A DNA stretch of 64,000 nucleotides from Oscheius onirici (lineage: Eukaryota > Nematoda > Chromadorea > Rhabditida > Rhabditidae): positions 4,972,398 to 5,036,397 of the forward strand of contig OW051469.1 in the NCBI GenBank assembly GCA_932521025.1, given 5' to 3'. This document shows positions 46,199-57,439 of this stretch, one piece after another. The position numbers and the translations under genes are program-made. The notes below the pieces were generated by a model. It made no database searches. It was not told the origin of the DNA and saw only the letters and a list, made by a program, of their open reading frames with translations. Within the stretch, counting starts at the first letter, position 1; each line of letters begins with the position of its first letter.

Positions 46199-47466
46199 AT
46201 GTACTACACTTTGACTATTTTGGACGATCGGTAAGTTTGTTTCTCTCTGCTATCACTCCCTGTCTCAGTCGAAACAAAATGCTTCAGGTACCTTCAAGGC
46301 TCCATAGTACTCATTCTCTCCCTAAATGGACTCTTTCTCAACTTTGTCATATTGCATTCGAAGCTGGTAACAAACAAAAGGTGAGTAATTTTTATCAAAA
46401 CTAAAACAAAATATTTTCAGAGCAGTAATGTCCTTAGTTCTTGCCAGCTACGTCTTTTTGCTACCCAATTTCTTCGTCTATTTACCATGTGCAGTCGCAG
46501 ATTGCTCATATTTTTCCCTATTGTGGCTGAATCTGTTGGTTACTCCGGATACAATTGGCTATTATACGTATCAGCTGAGCCTTACTCATCTGTCGATAGA
46601 AAGAGTCCTCGTGTTTTACTCGGAGAGCTGGGCCAAGAGGGTACAGAGATACATGGTTAGTGAGACAGCACAAATGAAGAAAACTTTTTTTCAGCCTCAT
46701 ATCACAATCGGAATCTGGATATTTGTCTGTTCTCTAACAGTAGTTGAGTGGTTTTTCCATTGCCGCAAAACATTCAACCCTATTGAACTTTATATATGGT
46801 TTGATGCCGAAGGAGCCGGAGAGAGCTTTCTATTGGTACACAAAGTCATTTGTAAGTTTTATACAGTAGTCTGATACCAGAATCTATTCCAGCTTATGCG
46901 TGTCCGGCAGTAATGATGCTTTGTTATTCTGCAGTATTCATTAAACTGCGAGTTCTTCATTCAAATATGAACACCAATAAAGTTTGGAAAGAGCTGGCGT
47001 TGGTGAGACTTTTCATTTAACTAAATATCTCATCTATCTTTAGGTTTTCCAATATCTTTTCGTGTGTGTTCTGTCATGGCTCGGAACTCTTTGTTTCTTC
47101 TTTTTAGGCAATCTTCAAACATTGTAATTTTTTTTCCGAATGTATGGTGTTCATGAGATTATTTTCAGGTTTCAATCCAACATTGGACTTGTTCCAATTT
47201 TGGCAAGTAATCTTTCGCTTACCTCCCATGCGTACGTTTTTCTGATCACGAATGACAAGGTTGGTTTCTGTGGGCATAGAAAGACTGAATGACTATGTTA
47301 TAGTAAGGAACTTATATTTTAGCTCCGTCGTCATGCGATTCGAGCTCTTCGCAAATTCTTCCGCCTCAAACGTCGTGCCTCTATAGGAGACACCGTAACC
47401 GTCATGGTCCAACACACAAAACTCAAGTCCTCTTCCCCGATTCTAGTACAAGCTCAGACGTCATAA
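46199..47466 (+). CDS. Nematode 7TM chemoreceptor-like GPCR
   Basis: Eight exons (46199-46230, 46288-46380, 46421-46655, 46695-46851, 46893-47002, 47044-47123, 47169-47259, 47323-47466), 942 nt, 313 aa. Helices: IVLILSLNGLFLNFVIL, LVLASYVFLLPNFFVYL, YYTYQLSLTHLSIERVLVFY (ER in the DRY position), ITIGIWIFVCSLTVVEWFF, SYACPAVMMLCYSAVFI, LVFQYLFVCVLSWLGTLCFFFL and GLVPILASNLSLTSHAYVFLI. The tail is basic then Ser/Thr-rich. ERVLVFYSESW after TM3 recalls the nematode Sra/Sre-type chemoreceptors. The expected location is sensory neurons; the ligand is unknown. The stop overlaps, by 12 nt on the opposite strand, an open frame that may be the end of another gene (47455). Confidence 0.72.
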
Positions 47467-47829
47467 AAGAAGGGGGCAAATGTCTTCCTTTGGAAGTCAG
47501 CCGGCCGCGATGATTGCCTTCCTCCAAGAGCTTGACCATTCCCTCCATATGTCTTTTCACTGCCGACGTAGATTAACTTGTTGCTCTTGGCAACGTGCTG
47601 CAAATAAATGAAAACTTTCACTTTTTCTCAAAAGAACCACTAAAAAGTGTATGTCCGGCTCTGGACAGCCTTGTTTTGGAGTCTCGCTGTTGCCCAATTG
47701 TGCCCGTCTAATTGAACGCGGCTGTCAAGCAAAAGCATACCCCCAAGAACATACACTCGGTCATTCTCACCACACCTGACTTTTGGTGTCCAGTTATAAA
47801 TCAGTCCTTTTTTCTGGACCAGAGAACTT
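47455..47829 (-). CDS. Possible 3' exons of a minus-strand gene (Kelch-like?), low confidence
   Basis: A minus-strand open frame (about 47455-47599) reads HVAKSNKLIYVGSEK, then GNGQALGGRQ and ends FAPFFYDV before TGA at 47455-47457. A plausible preceding exon (about 47680-47778) reads CGENDRVYVLGGMLLLDSR, which resembles one Kelch strand (DRVYVLGG). Other phase-compatible stretches continue upstream to about 49650, but at many points two or three frames look equally protein-like, so I do not trust a longer model. If real, it converges on and overlaps the receptor gene by 12 nt. Confidence 0.28.
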
Positions 47830-50800
47830 TTCATACCTTGTGCCCTCTAACAACAGGGTTTGCGATTTTCTAATTATTCCGCCGTAAAATTTCTATGGAA
47901 ACCTTTCGAATTCAACCCTGTCCTCATCCAAACTAGCTTGTTTCTAACTCTAGGGTTTCCTACTAATTTGTCTTGTTTCTTACTTTCGGTTTTCTCTAGG
48001 GCACAATTAGAGCCAATCTCCAAACTGCTCCAACGAATTCTCATCTTTGTGCTTGATAGCAGGAATATAAGAAAAGGTCTTCTTCTCTGGAGATTCTAGT
48101 TTTCAAGCTTCTTATCTGACGAATGTGTCATGTTTCACGAGGCCAGAGGGTAATGGGCGCTCCTTTCCCAGGAGAGCTACTTTTTGTTCTGGACAGCGCT
48201 TGTCTCACAGCTCTGATGGAGAGGAGACAAACTCTCCCTCTTTTTTTTTCGTTGGCTTTCACGAAAATATTGGATTATCGTGATATTAAGCCATTAGTCA
48301 GAGCGGAATCCATCATAATCGGGATCTCGTTGACAGCCCGGATATTTGCTCCCAACACCTCGTTGGTCTTGGGCAAATGATCCGTTATCACACTTTGGCT
48401 TCTTTTCTGAAATTTATTTCTAGGATTTTTAGTTTATTGACGCTTCAGACTAGTTTGGGCATCGTTTGTTCGAAAAGTGTCTAGAACTTACACGAGCCAC
48501 AAGACGAGTGTTTTGTTTATTAAATTGTTCACTTGACGCCACCTTCCTAATCTCCTATTTTATTCACAAACATTCACATTTTTGTCTTCTTTTCTACTGT
48601 CTTTCTATCGTTCCATCACTCCTTTGGCCTAACCTTCACTCTACCGGAAACAAAGTATCTCTCATTTCCAATTCGGACCTTTTCCGCCCTCAGCGTTGGC
48701 AGCTCCAAGGCGCATCGAAGCAGCCAGAAAGCATGTTCACTGTTGAAATTTGAGCTGATTGTGGCCTTAGACCTCTCTAAGCCATACATTCCAATTCGGT
48801 CCTGTCAGTTTTCCTTTTTTTACTTTCAACTACACTGGTTTACATAATTTTTTGTCACAATCAAAAGTTGTCATCACACATCGTATCTATTCCCATGGCC
48901 CATTTGAATCACTAGCTTCATCCAACACGGGAGCACCGGAAGCCCCTCGGTATGTCGGACGGGGGAGGCCTAATGTAGCTAATTCGTGCTTCGTCATCCG
49001 TGGTCTAACATATACTGTGTCTCATTGATTGAGAGTAAGGCTTTGACAATTAGGGAACCCAGTTTTCTTTTTGAACAAGAGTCAAATCTCGACTGAACTG
49101 GATTTTTGTGAGATAAAAAACCCCTGAAAACTCGGTCCTGAACCAAGTAGTAGTGGGTGATGTTTTGAGGGTTCTATCACGTCGTCTCTGATCTCAAATG
49201 TTACGAGTTTGTTTCAGATCTAAGTTTCTTCAGCGAAAAAAAAACTTCCCCCTCAACCTATTAGCGCCTTGTCCGTTCCGTGCCTGTTCTAAAGAAGGTT
49301 ATGAATAGCCTAGTAGTTCGCTCCTACCCCTGCTCTTGGTTGGCCCTTCAATCCGCATCAAAACGGTCCCAACGGGCCGTTATGACTCTCTCTCCCTCTG
49401 CTCCGCTTGCAACTTTTCGTCTTATTGATGATACTTGTTTCAATTTTTCGTCGTTCCCCAATGGACTTGGCAGTTTCTGACAAATATGGGAGAGTGACTG
49501 GCCCACTTGGACATATCCGGTCTAGGTTTGACCTTTTGCGGAGAGCTGCTAAACACATTAAACTGCACTGGCTTACAGAAAGTGATTGGGGAGCAGAGAC
49601 AAACAGCGTCATTTCGAATCTTTTGCTTCCTTCTGATCTCGGAAAGAACACTTGTGTCTTCTCAAGAGGTGTTAGTGGCTCCCGTCTTCCAAACTAATGT
49701 TCCCGGGCAGCTGTTTCTCCCGTGTCTAATCACAACTTATTACACCTGTTGTGGCATGTTCTAAACATATTTTCTCACTTTTTTCGAAAACTGCGCAAAA
49801 ACTATCTAGGGCTCTAAAAACACTTTATACTTATCCTCACGGCGCGATAAAACTCCTCTCATCTAGAAACCAATTATCCGAGATTAGAGCTTCTCTTTTA
49901 ATTTCTGATTTGAAGGAGAGAGGAGGATGAGGGGAGGAGTTAGTCTTCCTCTTTTACAGATTGATCCCTCTTCATCTTCCCACTTTGCTCCTCTCCTTTT
50001 CTGGCCATCCGTGAATTGGCTTCGTTTTTCCATGGAAACGATTATAAGAAGCATATTCTTGCGCTTCACAGGATACCGAAGATGCCTTCTTTGTTTTTCT
50101 TGTGTTGTCTACGACCACAATTTGGTAAAAATGAAGAAAAATGCTGCATATTTCCTCTACCAATCCCGTTACCAATCTCTTGTTTAGTTCTATAATCAAA
50201 ATATATCTTCTTTATCTTTTATATTTCTTGTGTGAACCGCCGTTGAAATCTAAACACACCAAAAACTAATGAAACTCTTCCGTACACTCTAGGCTTCTTG
50301 TTTGCTCACTCAATAGCCTTGTGGTTTAGATTTTCAAGAGCCAAAAACCTTTTCCGGCTCGTGTTTTTAGGACTTTCCGTGTGCTCAAGTTTCACAAACT
50401 GGATCTCACTCTCTTCTTTTCCCTGCACCCAATATAAACCTTGTGTGTATTCGACACATTAAATTCTGACTCAATTTTTCACGCAAATCACCTGGCCATG
50501 TGGTGTCGTGCTCTCGCTCTAAGCCCTCTCACCTCGGGGGCTGTAAAGTTGAACACGGTTGAATGAATCCTTCGACCTTTTGCGGCTCCCTTTTGGAAAT
50601 GCAGAATTTAGTAATCGACTATTCTGTGACCTAATCAGCTTCGACTTAACTGGACAGACTTACAACTCGAGTAGGCTTCAAACGGTATTGTGTCTGCTGA
50701 AAATTCCAACCATATAAACGGATACGACAACATTGCAACCAACGACCAATATCCATTTGAGCCAAATAGGCATAACATCTGGTTAATTTCATGAGTACCT

Positions 50801-50975
50801 GACAGATTTATTCGGTTTAGGTTACTTTCATTTATCCTTCCGTGCCATCTTAGTGACTTCACTGAAAGAACTACTTGTCGCAGCTTTCTACCCCTTCCAT
50901 TTATGCACTGCCTAGAACACTCTTCTTTTTTAACCCTTTTTGAAGTTTGTTAACCTTTCCAATTTTAGGCATGTG
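47830..50975. other. 3.1 kb region without a firm gene
   Basis: No exon chain can be supported with confidence. Minus-strand fragments near 48660-48820, 48500-48560, 48270-48410 and 49390-49640 are open and flanked by splice-like sites; they may belong to the uncertain gene ending at 47455 or be chance. No RNA gene or repeat is seen. Confidence 0.35.
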
Positions 50976-51549
50976 ATGAAGCATAGCATAGTTCTTCCTT
51001 TCTTTCTGCTACTTTTTACAGTTTTTGTTTCTGCAGCAAAAGATTATTCAAGACACAGTATGTTTCATTCGTTTCTCACTTATAACAACTACGTCAGCTC
51101 CAAAATTACGGTGTTTTCTCTGTTATTCGCCGAAAGATTGTCGGACTGGATACTGTTACGGTGATGTGTGCGTCAAAACCTCGGCTAACGACCACCATCA
51201 TGAGCGCTACATCGCTAAAGGCTGTGAAAACACGACGTGAGTTTTCATTCATTTGTTCGAGCAATAAGTTGCCACTTGAAAATGTAAAGCGCATCTCTAA
51301 AAATGCCTACTGTCTGTTTCGCACAAAATAATGCAACTTTATCGGCAATTTTCCAAAAACTTTTTCAGACGCTCCGTGACAACGGACATCTACGAGCCGC
51401 ATATGAAGCACAAGAGTTACTGTAAAACGGAGATTGTACTCGGTATTGAGACCACGATATGCTACTGCAGGGATGGGGATTTCTGCAACCGAGAGGCAGT
51501 AATTTTCCCCTCATTTGTACTGTTTTTAATTGGATTTTACATGTTATGA
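50976..51549 (+). CDS. Ly6/uPAR three-finger protein, probably GPI-anchored
   Basis: Three exons (50976-51057, 51098-51236, 51369-51549), 402 nt, 133 aa. Signal peptide MKHSIVLPFFLLLFTVFVSA. The cysteine plan is that of a three-finger domain: CFLCYSPKDC, YCYGDVC, GCENTT, then SYCKTEI, ICYCRDGDFCN ending in the family-typical CN. A hydrophobic C-terminus (FPSFVLFLIGFYML) directly after the domain is a GPI-anchor signal. Such proteins sit on the outer cell surface and modulate receptors or ion channels; nematodes have many (ODR-2-like). The exact role is unknown. ATTTTAG nine bases before the ATG is a likely trans-splice site. Confidence 0.8.
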
Positions 51550-51854
51550 TATCGATGTTATGATATGAGTTCATCTAGAGCAATAACCCGTTTTGATAAC
51601 AAAGAAAAATACAGAGCTATATCATCGTCACTGGTCTTTTCAATTTTTTCGGTAATAAAGATTTAAAAAATCTATGAAATCTTTATTTTCATTTCCCGTG
51701 ATCACACCGTGTAAATAGTCTTTTCCGTAACAACAGTAAATAGGTTTTCTATAATTTTGCTGGGATAATAGCACCGGACACACCACACGACTAAGCGAAA
51801 TTTGTTTCCAACGATTTGGCAATGCTTGTAAGGGAAAAGAGATCAATGGTAACA

Positions 51855-54800
51855 TTAATTGAGACCAATCTTGTGCCACATACAGACTGGGAGACCGTGC
51901 TTTTTCAGCATCTGAATCCAATGAGCGTGACCCGTTCCGTCGCCGAGACGTCCAATGACACAATGACCAATACTGTGAGCACGGCCGGATGAATCGTGGT
52001 CGAACATCTGAAAATTTCAGATCAGTATAAGACTCTACAATAGGTGGAATCGTGAGACAAGGTTTGCACACTTATACTGTTCCCGGGATAAAATGATTAA
52101 ATAATGAGTAAAACATACTTCGATGACAATATGACAACGATCCAGCTTGTTTGGAGTAACGTGAAAGAGAAACGACTCGGAAAATGAGGCATCACCGGAG
52201 GAAGATGATAAGGATGAAGAGACGGAGGAGGAAGATGGCTTGGAACAAGTACTAAACCTGGTTGTCACATAAGATTTTATGGAAACTGACTCTATTGAAG
52301 ATTTGTGACCTACAGACGGATTCACAGTAGTCTGTTTTTGCTCTAGTAGTCGCCTGCCGTCAAAAAGCATTATCCTTGCAAAGGGAGCTGAAATCATCAG
52401 TTAGTTGAGAATTTCATGAAGCTCAAGATAGAAATTACGTAGAAAACTTACAATTGTTATGAGGAAGTGCCTTGGCTTTTTTCACAGTAGCCGTCACAAA
52501 TTGAACCGTAGGAGCATAGGTCAGTATGGTTAAAAGTTCACAGTCGCCATCAGCGGAGTTCTACAACACCAAATTTATTCAAATGGTCGGACAAAAATAC
52601 CTTGCTCGCATTGTAGGCCATCTGAAATTCTAAGTCGTCCGGATTCCCTCTAGATAGCTTTTCCGGCAGTGTTTCTTCTTCTGTCTAAATTGTTTGATAG
52701 GCTAGCCAACAGCTAAAGCTTACCTGTAACACCCGGTCTTCGAACTCGCATTCAAAAACGGTTCTCTGTCCTGGGTCTTCATTTGACAAGAACTTGGTCC
52801 ACGCGTCCTTGTGCGGAGCAGGTTTTTCCTCTCGGAGCTCTGAAAATATATCAATTAGTGTTTTCTACATAACATGGGAAAAGTTGTACTTTATCTTACC
52901 TCCGTGCTTGTCTCCCCAGTCTCGATGTTCGTGTTTCCCAGCTCTGCCGTGCTTTGTTCCTTGTGGACGGGGATCCCTGAAGCAGGACAACTTTTTATAC
53001 AAAATTTCCAACTAACCGGTGAATTTTATTGGCACGAGATGCCGGAGCTGGCTGGTTTTTACCAGCCTTGTGCATATTTTTCGGGGCCCAACCCATCGAA
53101 GGATCACTTCCGGCTTGTTGGGGAGGCTGCAAGTAGAAGCGTCAACCTTTTTATTTATTTTTGCATCTCCGAACTACGAATATTAAAACTTACAACTTTA
53201 TGCAATTGAACAGCTTTGTGTGGCAGATTGACAAATGATTGGTACTCGAAGAAGTGTTTGGCGATGAAGTTCATTCCCTGAAAATAAATAAACGTTTCTT
53301 GTGATTAACTTTTGGTTCCTCTTTTTTTAACCGAAGACATTTTGCTTACTCTATTCTCATAGTCATCATAGCTGCGACTTCTTGGAGACAATCCTCTCGT
53401 GGTTGGTCGGACAAATTTCTTTTGTCGCCACCAGAAGGCACAGTTGTAGGTTTCGTCCAAAGAAGTCATTCTCGAAAAGAATACTTTTGCTGAGAAAAAA
53501 AATGGAGAGTAAGGAACAAGTAAACAATAGTCTTTCACTCGAAGTCAACACCGAGAATCCAATTGGTTTCCATTACTACCAATCCAATTTTTCCTATTCC
53601 AGCGACTCCATCGAAATTTGGCAGAGTAAAAAAAGAGTAAAAAGGTCTTGCGAAAAAAATGCTTTTGTGAGCGTAAGAGGAGCTAATGAATTGCGCGACA
53701 GAGAGTAATAAAGGTCCCCGAGGGCACCAACGGGGCTAAATTAATAAAGTGGAGCAATGAAAGAGCTGGAAAATAATGAAGACAAAGACTTCCTGTTTTT
53801 GAAAATGTTATGTGAACTTTTTTACCCTTTGCATGTCAGCTTCCTAGTAAGGGCCCATGTCCGCTAGATTGCAAAGAATACAAGCTTCTAAAATGTCAGT
53901 GCATTCAAAAATTATAATTTAATCATTTAGACAACACAGAATCAGGAAGACGGAATTAGGAGAAATAGAGGTTCAGAGGTCGTGGAAGAAGGCGGTGTAT
54001 GTGGTTGTCCCTCGACCCTAACCCAATTAATTCGGAAGAAGAAGGAATGGAATTCGGAAAGAGGCAGGTCTCACAAGAATTTTTTTAGATGCACGTAGAG
54101 CATAAAAAAGTTACGGGAGAAAATCACAATATGATGAAAAAGAAGAGCTTGTTTTCCGAGTTTTTAGCGCGACCCGACGACAGCCCTTCGCAAAAATTTG
54201 AATAGGGCCAAATTGGACTGGACCCTTTTTGAAAAAAGTTACCCAGGAACCGAAAATCTCTCTCTGGGTGTGCGAAGGACACTAAAATATACTGCTTGCT
54301 GAGTAGCGGAAAATGAGCCATAAAGTTTGACAAGAAAAGTGCTCCGCAGCAACCATATGAGAGAAAGCGCTCGGTGATGAATGTAAAGAGACAGATTCGA
54401 GACGAGAAAGAAGCCGCCAAATGACTGATGGCTCGCATCTGGACGAGGTTTTACGGGCAATGCCCAGATGTTTTTTGGAATTGCAGTTTTGGAAATTGAA
54501 ACTTTAGGCAATTTAAACGCCCACTGTTTTGGAGGACTAGCAGAAGTTATTTGTTTGCTCTAGCGTCTAATGAAAAATGACCTGGATTTAGAAAGCGAGT
54601 TTATTGGGAGTTTGTGGAGTTTATGAATACAGGCAGTTGAACACAATTTCCCCGAAAAACGACTGACACATCCAGACAAACATAGCTCAGATCATTTTTC
54701 TGATTTGGGCAATTAGAAAGCTCCTCGGCGGAATCTGATGCCTGCGTGGGAAGGGTTCGGACGACCAACGAGGCTAATGTAAAAGTTTCTTGAAAAATGC

Positions 54801-56866
54801 ACGTGAATCCTCTGTAAAAGCGGATTTTGTTGTTTGTAAGAGCCAAGCATCTGCCGCTCTAAGAGAGTTTGGGCCCCAAGAGAGAGGCGATTAGAACAAT
54901 TATCGTTGTCGGACGGCAGAAGCTAGTAGTGGCCGTGGACTCGTGAATTATTCGGGTAAGCCTAATAGCGGTCATTTTGGAGCAAACGGAAGAGAATAGG
55001 TGTGTACAAACACGAAGCCTTCATGGATGCTACTGTTTGATTCCGAGAAAGAACATTCCCTTGAAATTGAAGCGTTATATTTAATATTTAATTCGTTGGT
55101 CCTACCCATTTGTCGGAACTCACGAGAAGGTTCAATTTATAGTTAATAAAAACAAGAAACTGGAAAACATACCGTCTCGTGACCACCTCCCATACTTTTC
55201 CCTTAACACCACAGTAAAGGTTTTCTACCTCGTCTCCAATCGGCACTCCTCTGTTGAGCTTCGTCAAATATTCTGTGACTTCGTTTTCGACGTTGAGAAG
55301 AGAAAGGTCAGTCTGGACGGTTGACGATGCTCTGCCGCTGCTGAAGTAATAATTTTGAGAAAAGGATCTGCGCGTGGATACTTTCGATGAGAAATATTGC
55401 CACTCGTTATTGAGAACCAGAGAGTTTTAAGAGGAAGAACCGACTGCTTTCATGGTCCAAAGGCAGAAGAGAAAATGAGATTTTACGCATGCTTTGCCGA
55501 TGAATTGAGCGGGTCTTATTTGATTAGCTTCTAGGACATGGGGGACAACGTTGTTTTTGGCAGTGGCAGAAAAACATGACCGTGAAAAAAACATCCAAGG
55601 TGATTTTTCCCCTTTACAAAACAAACCTTCTTTCTAGATCTTCTTCGTCTCCTGCAAACTGCTCCTCACAATCTTCTCCCTCCTCTGCTTCTGTATTTTC
55701 CAGAATAAGACTTGCTGCGAAGTCTGACGAGAACGAATCTTCCTCTTCGTAGTTGATATCTACAAAAATTGAACTTTCACAAAAAGAGATTGAGGAAGAA
55801 AAGCCTTTTGTTTTTTGATCAGACAAAATTGTTGCCCATTTCCATTTCGAGATCTGTGTGCTTTTCCTCCGCTTACGCACTCATGCAAAATCATGGAATT
55901 TTAGATCAATGAAGCGCCGAAAATTCTTTGATGTTTAGGATTTGGGGATGGCTAAAATAAAATGACTTCGGTCTCTGTTAATTACCTTTGTCAAGGAGAT
56001 CGCGGAAGGAGTCTATCGCTAAAAACATTTCGCACGAATTACACACCTTGTTTATGTATGTACAAATGTTTGGTGCTAGACTATATCGACGACATTATGA
56101 GCTCATGTGCTACATGAAAAGTTATTATTAGTAAAGAAAGTTGCGTAGACGTGAATCTCGATGTAGACGAAAGAGTGCTAGTAATCGGAGAGCCCATGTG
56201 TGTAGGGGTCGTTTTAATGGAATGCATCATTTGGGCAGGATGCCCTCCCTCTGTGTGGGTCCTTTTACTCCGAATAGATCACGTGTTCTGACTAATGAAT
56301 GAAGCTCCAAGCGATACGTTCATAATGTTTTAATTTAAAGGGAGCCCTTACCGTTTGCTGATTATATCCATGTTAGGCGGGACCGAAGCGGCCGCAAGCC
56401 TTTGCCGCATAAAGCTGTGGGTTAGAGTCCGATTGAGTTAAACTTTTTTGATTTTTTGGTACCCTCTCCTGAACACATTTAGATTCCTTTAGACACTAGA
56501 TTCCAGATTCAAAAGGGTTAGCAGTTCAGGCTTGTTTCATTGGAAAAACTGACTACTACTCCTCGACAATGGCAAGTAATGATCCAAGACGATAGTAGAG
56601 ATATTGTCATCAAAATCAGCCAGGTCTTCCGTTTGGTTTGATCTAAAAGAATTTGATTTTTGTTTGTTAAAGAAATACTACCTTCTAGAGATGGAAGTAA
56701 TACGACTGATGACGTCTTCTTCGCCACGAAAAATCCCTGCAAGTTCGGCTTCCTCTTCTTCGTCCAAAGTTCTGCAAACTTTGAAAGTTATTATATTTGC
56801 ATGAGATACAAAACAAATGGGGGTACCGGTCTCGTGTATTTTGGTTTTGTACAAATCGTTCCGCAT
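51855..56866 (-). CDS. Protein with C-terminal synaptotagmin-like C2 domain
   Basis: Thirteen exons (56682-56866, 56560-56642, 55627-55759, 55173-55340, 53350-53470, 53194-53277, 53017-53126, 52900-52976, 52724-52839, 52601-52684, 52452-52560, 52119-52387, 51855-52007), 1692 nt, 563 aa. The first 370 residues are largely acidic or basic disordered sequence (EEEEAELAGIF, NYEEEDSFSSDFAA, a GKHEHRDWGDKHG stretch). The C-terminal 190 residues look like a synaptotagmin C2B: LLTILTYAPTVQFVTATVKKAKAL, MLFDGRRLLEQKQTTVNPS, FSESFLFHV, FDHDSSGRAHSIGHCVIG and HWIQMLKKHGLPVCMWH. A serine-rich loop of about 40 residues is inserted after the NPS strand. The first calcium-loop aspartates are absent (LPHNN instead of D-x-x-G-x-S-D), so Ca-independent membrane or protein binding is likely. 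The start (ATG 56866) is uncertain; it may be continuous with the upstream gene. The 1.7 kb intron 53471-55172 is exceptional. Confidence 0.7.
53471..55172. other. Long intron of the C2-domain gene, no separate gene seen
   Basis: At 1.7 kb it is over ten times longer than most introns in the window. Open stretches at 54124-54438 and 54601-54846 (-) have no matching phases. An extra exon or regulatory element may be hidden here. Confidence 0.35.
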
Positions 56867-56894
56867 AAAAGTATGATCAGAATTTTGAACCACA

Positions 56895-56944
56895 CACTTT
56901 TTCCCTAGCTTTTATAGAAAACTATAAAAGCTAGGGAAAAAGTG
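56895..56944. repeat. Perfect 23-bp hairpin (inverted repeat)
   Basis: Left arm 56895-56917 (starting CACTTTTTCCCTAGC) and right arm 56922-56944 are exact reverse complements, separated by AAAA. It lies just outside the start of the C2-domain gene, between that gene and the disordered-protein gene at 57440-60008. It could be a folded RNA element, a small palindromic mobile remnant or a processing signal between two genes of one transcription unit. Confidence 0.85.
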
Positions 56945-57439
56945 ATTTAGAACGAGACAAAATAGCAGTTGCTCAAAGAAGTTTGGTGATGGTTTCCTAT
57001 CAATTAGATTTGCCAGCAAATCGCTCAAGGACTGCGACATGTACAGTGGGCTTTGGACATTTTACATAAAAAAGAATTTTAGAACCGCAGTTTTAATTTT
57101 TGCAAAAAGTAGAAAATATCACTGTTCCTAACGTGCATTCTTCAGAATATTGCTCGCTCTAATGTATGGACAATAATGTCACCTTCTCCATGCTCTTTTC
57201 GCTTTATTTCAATAAACTTGAGATTTCTTGCGAACATCCGGGTAACGAAATCGAGAAATATACAAGTACAGAAATCCAAAATATGGGAATCACGGGGTAA
57301 ATCTGGGAAAATGATTTTTTTGGCACAAGTTGTCACTACTACGTTTTTCTTGTACCACACTATTTTATCCGTAAAGTTACGGCTCTTTTTACACGAGACC
57401 ATCGTTTTTAGGGGAGTTCACTGGGCGACGGAAATATAT

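Noticed and set aside
49407..49697. 96-codon plus-strand frame overlapping a 97-codon minus-strand frame
   Set aside because: Both strands look equally coding and neither connects to other exons with confidence.
54124..54846. Minus-strand open frames inside the long intron of the C2 gene
   Set aside because: Splice phases do not fit the flanking exons and the peptides show no recognisable features.
56373..56445. tRNA-like stretch with GACCGAAGCGG and GGTTAGAGTCC boxes followed by a T run
   Set aside because: The acceptor and T stems do not pair and the spacing fits neither a normal nor a long-arm tRNA.
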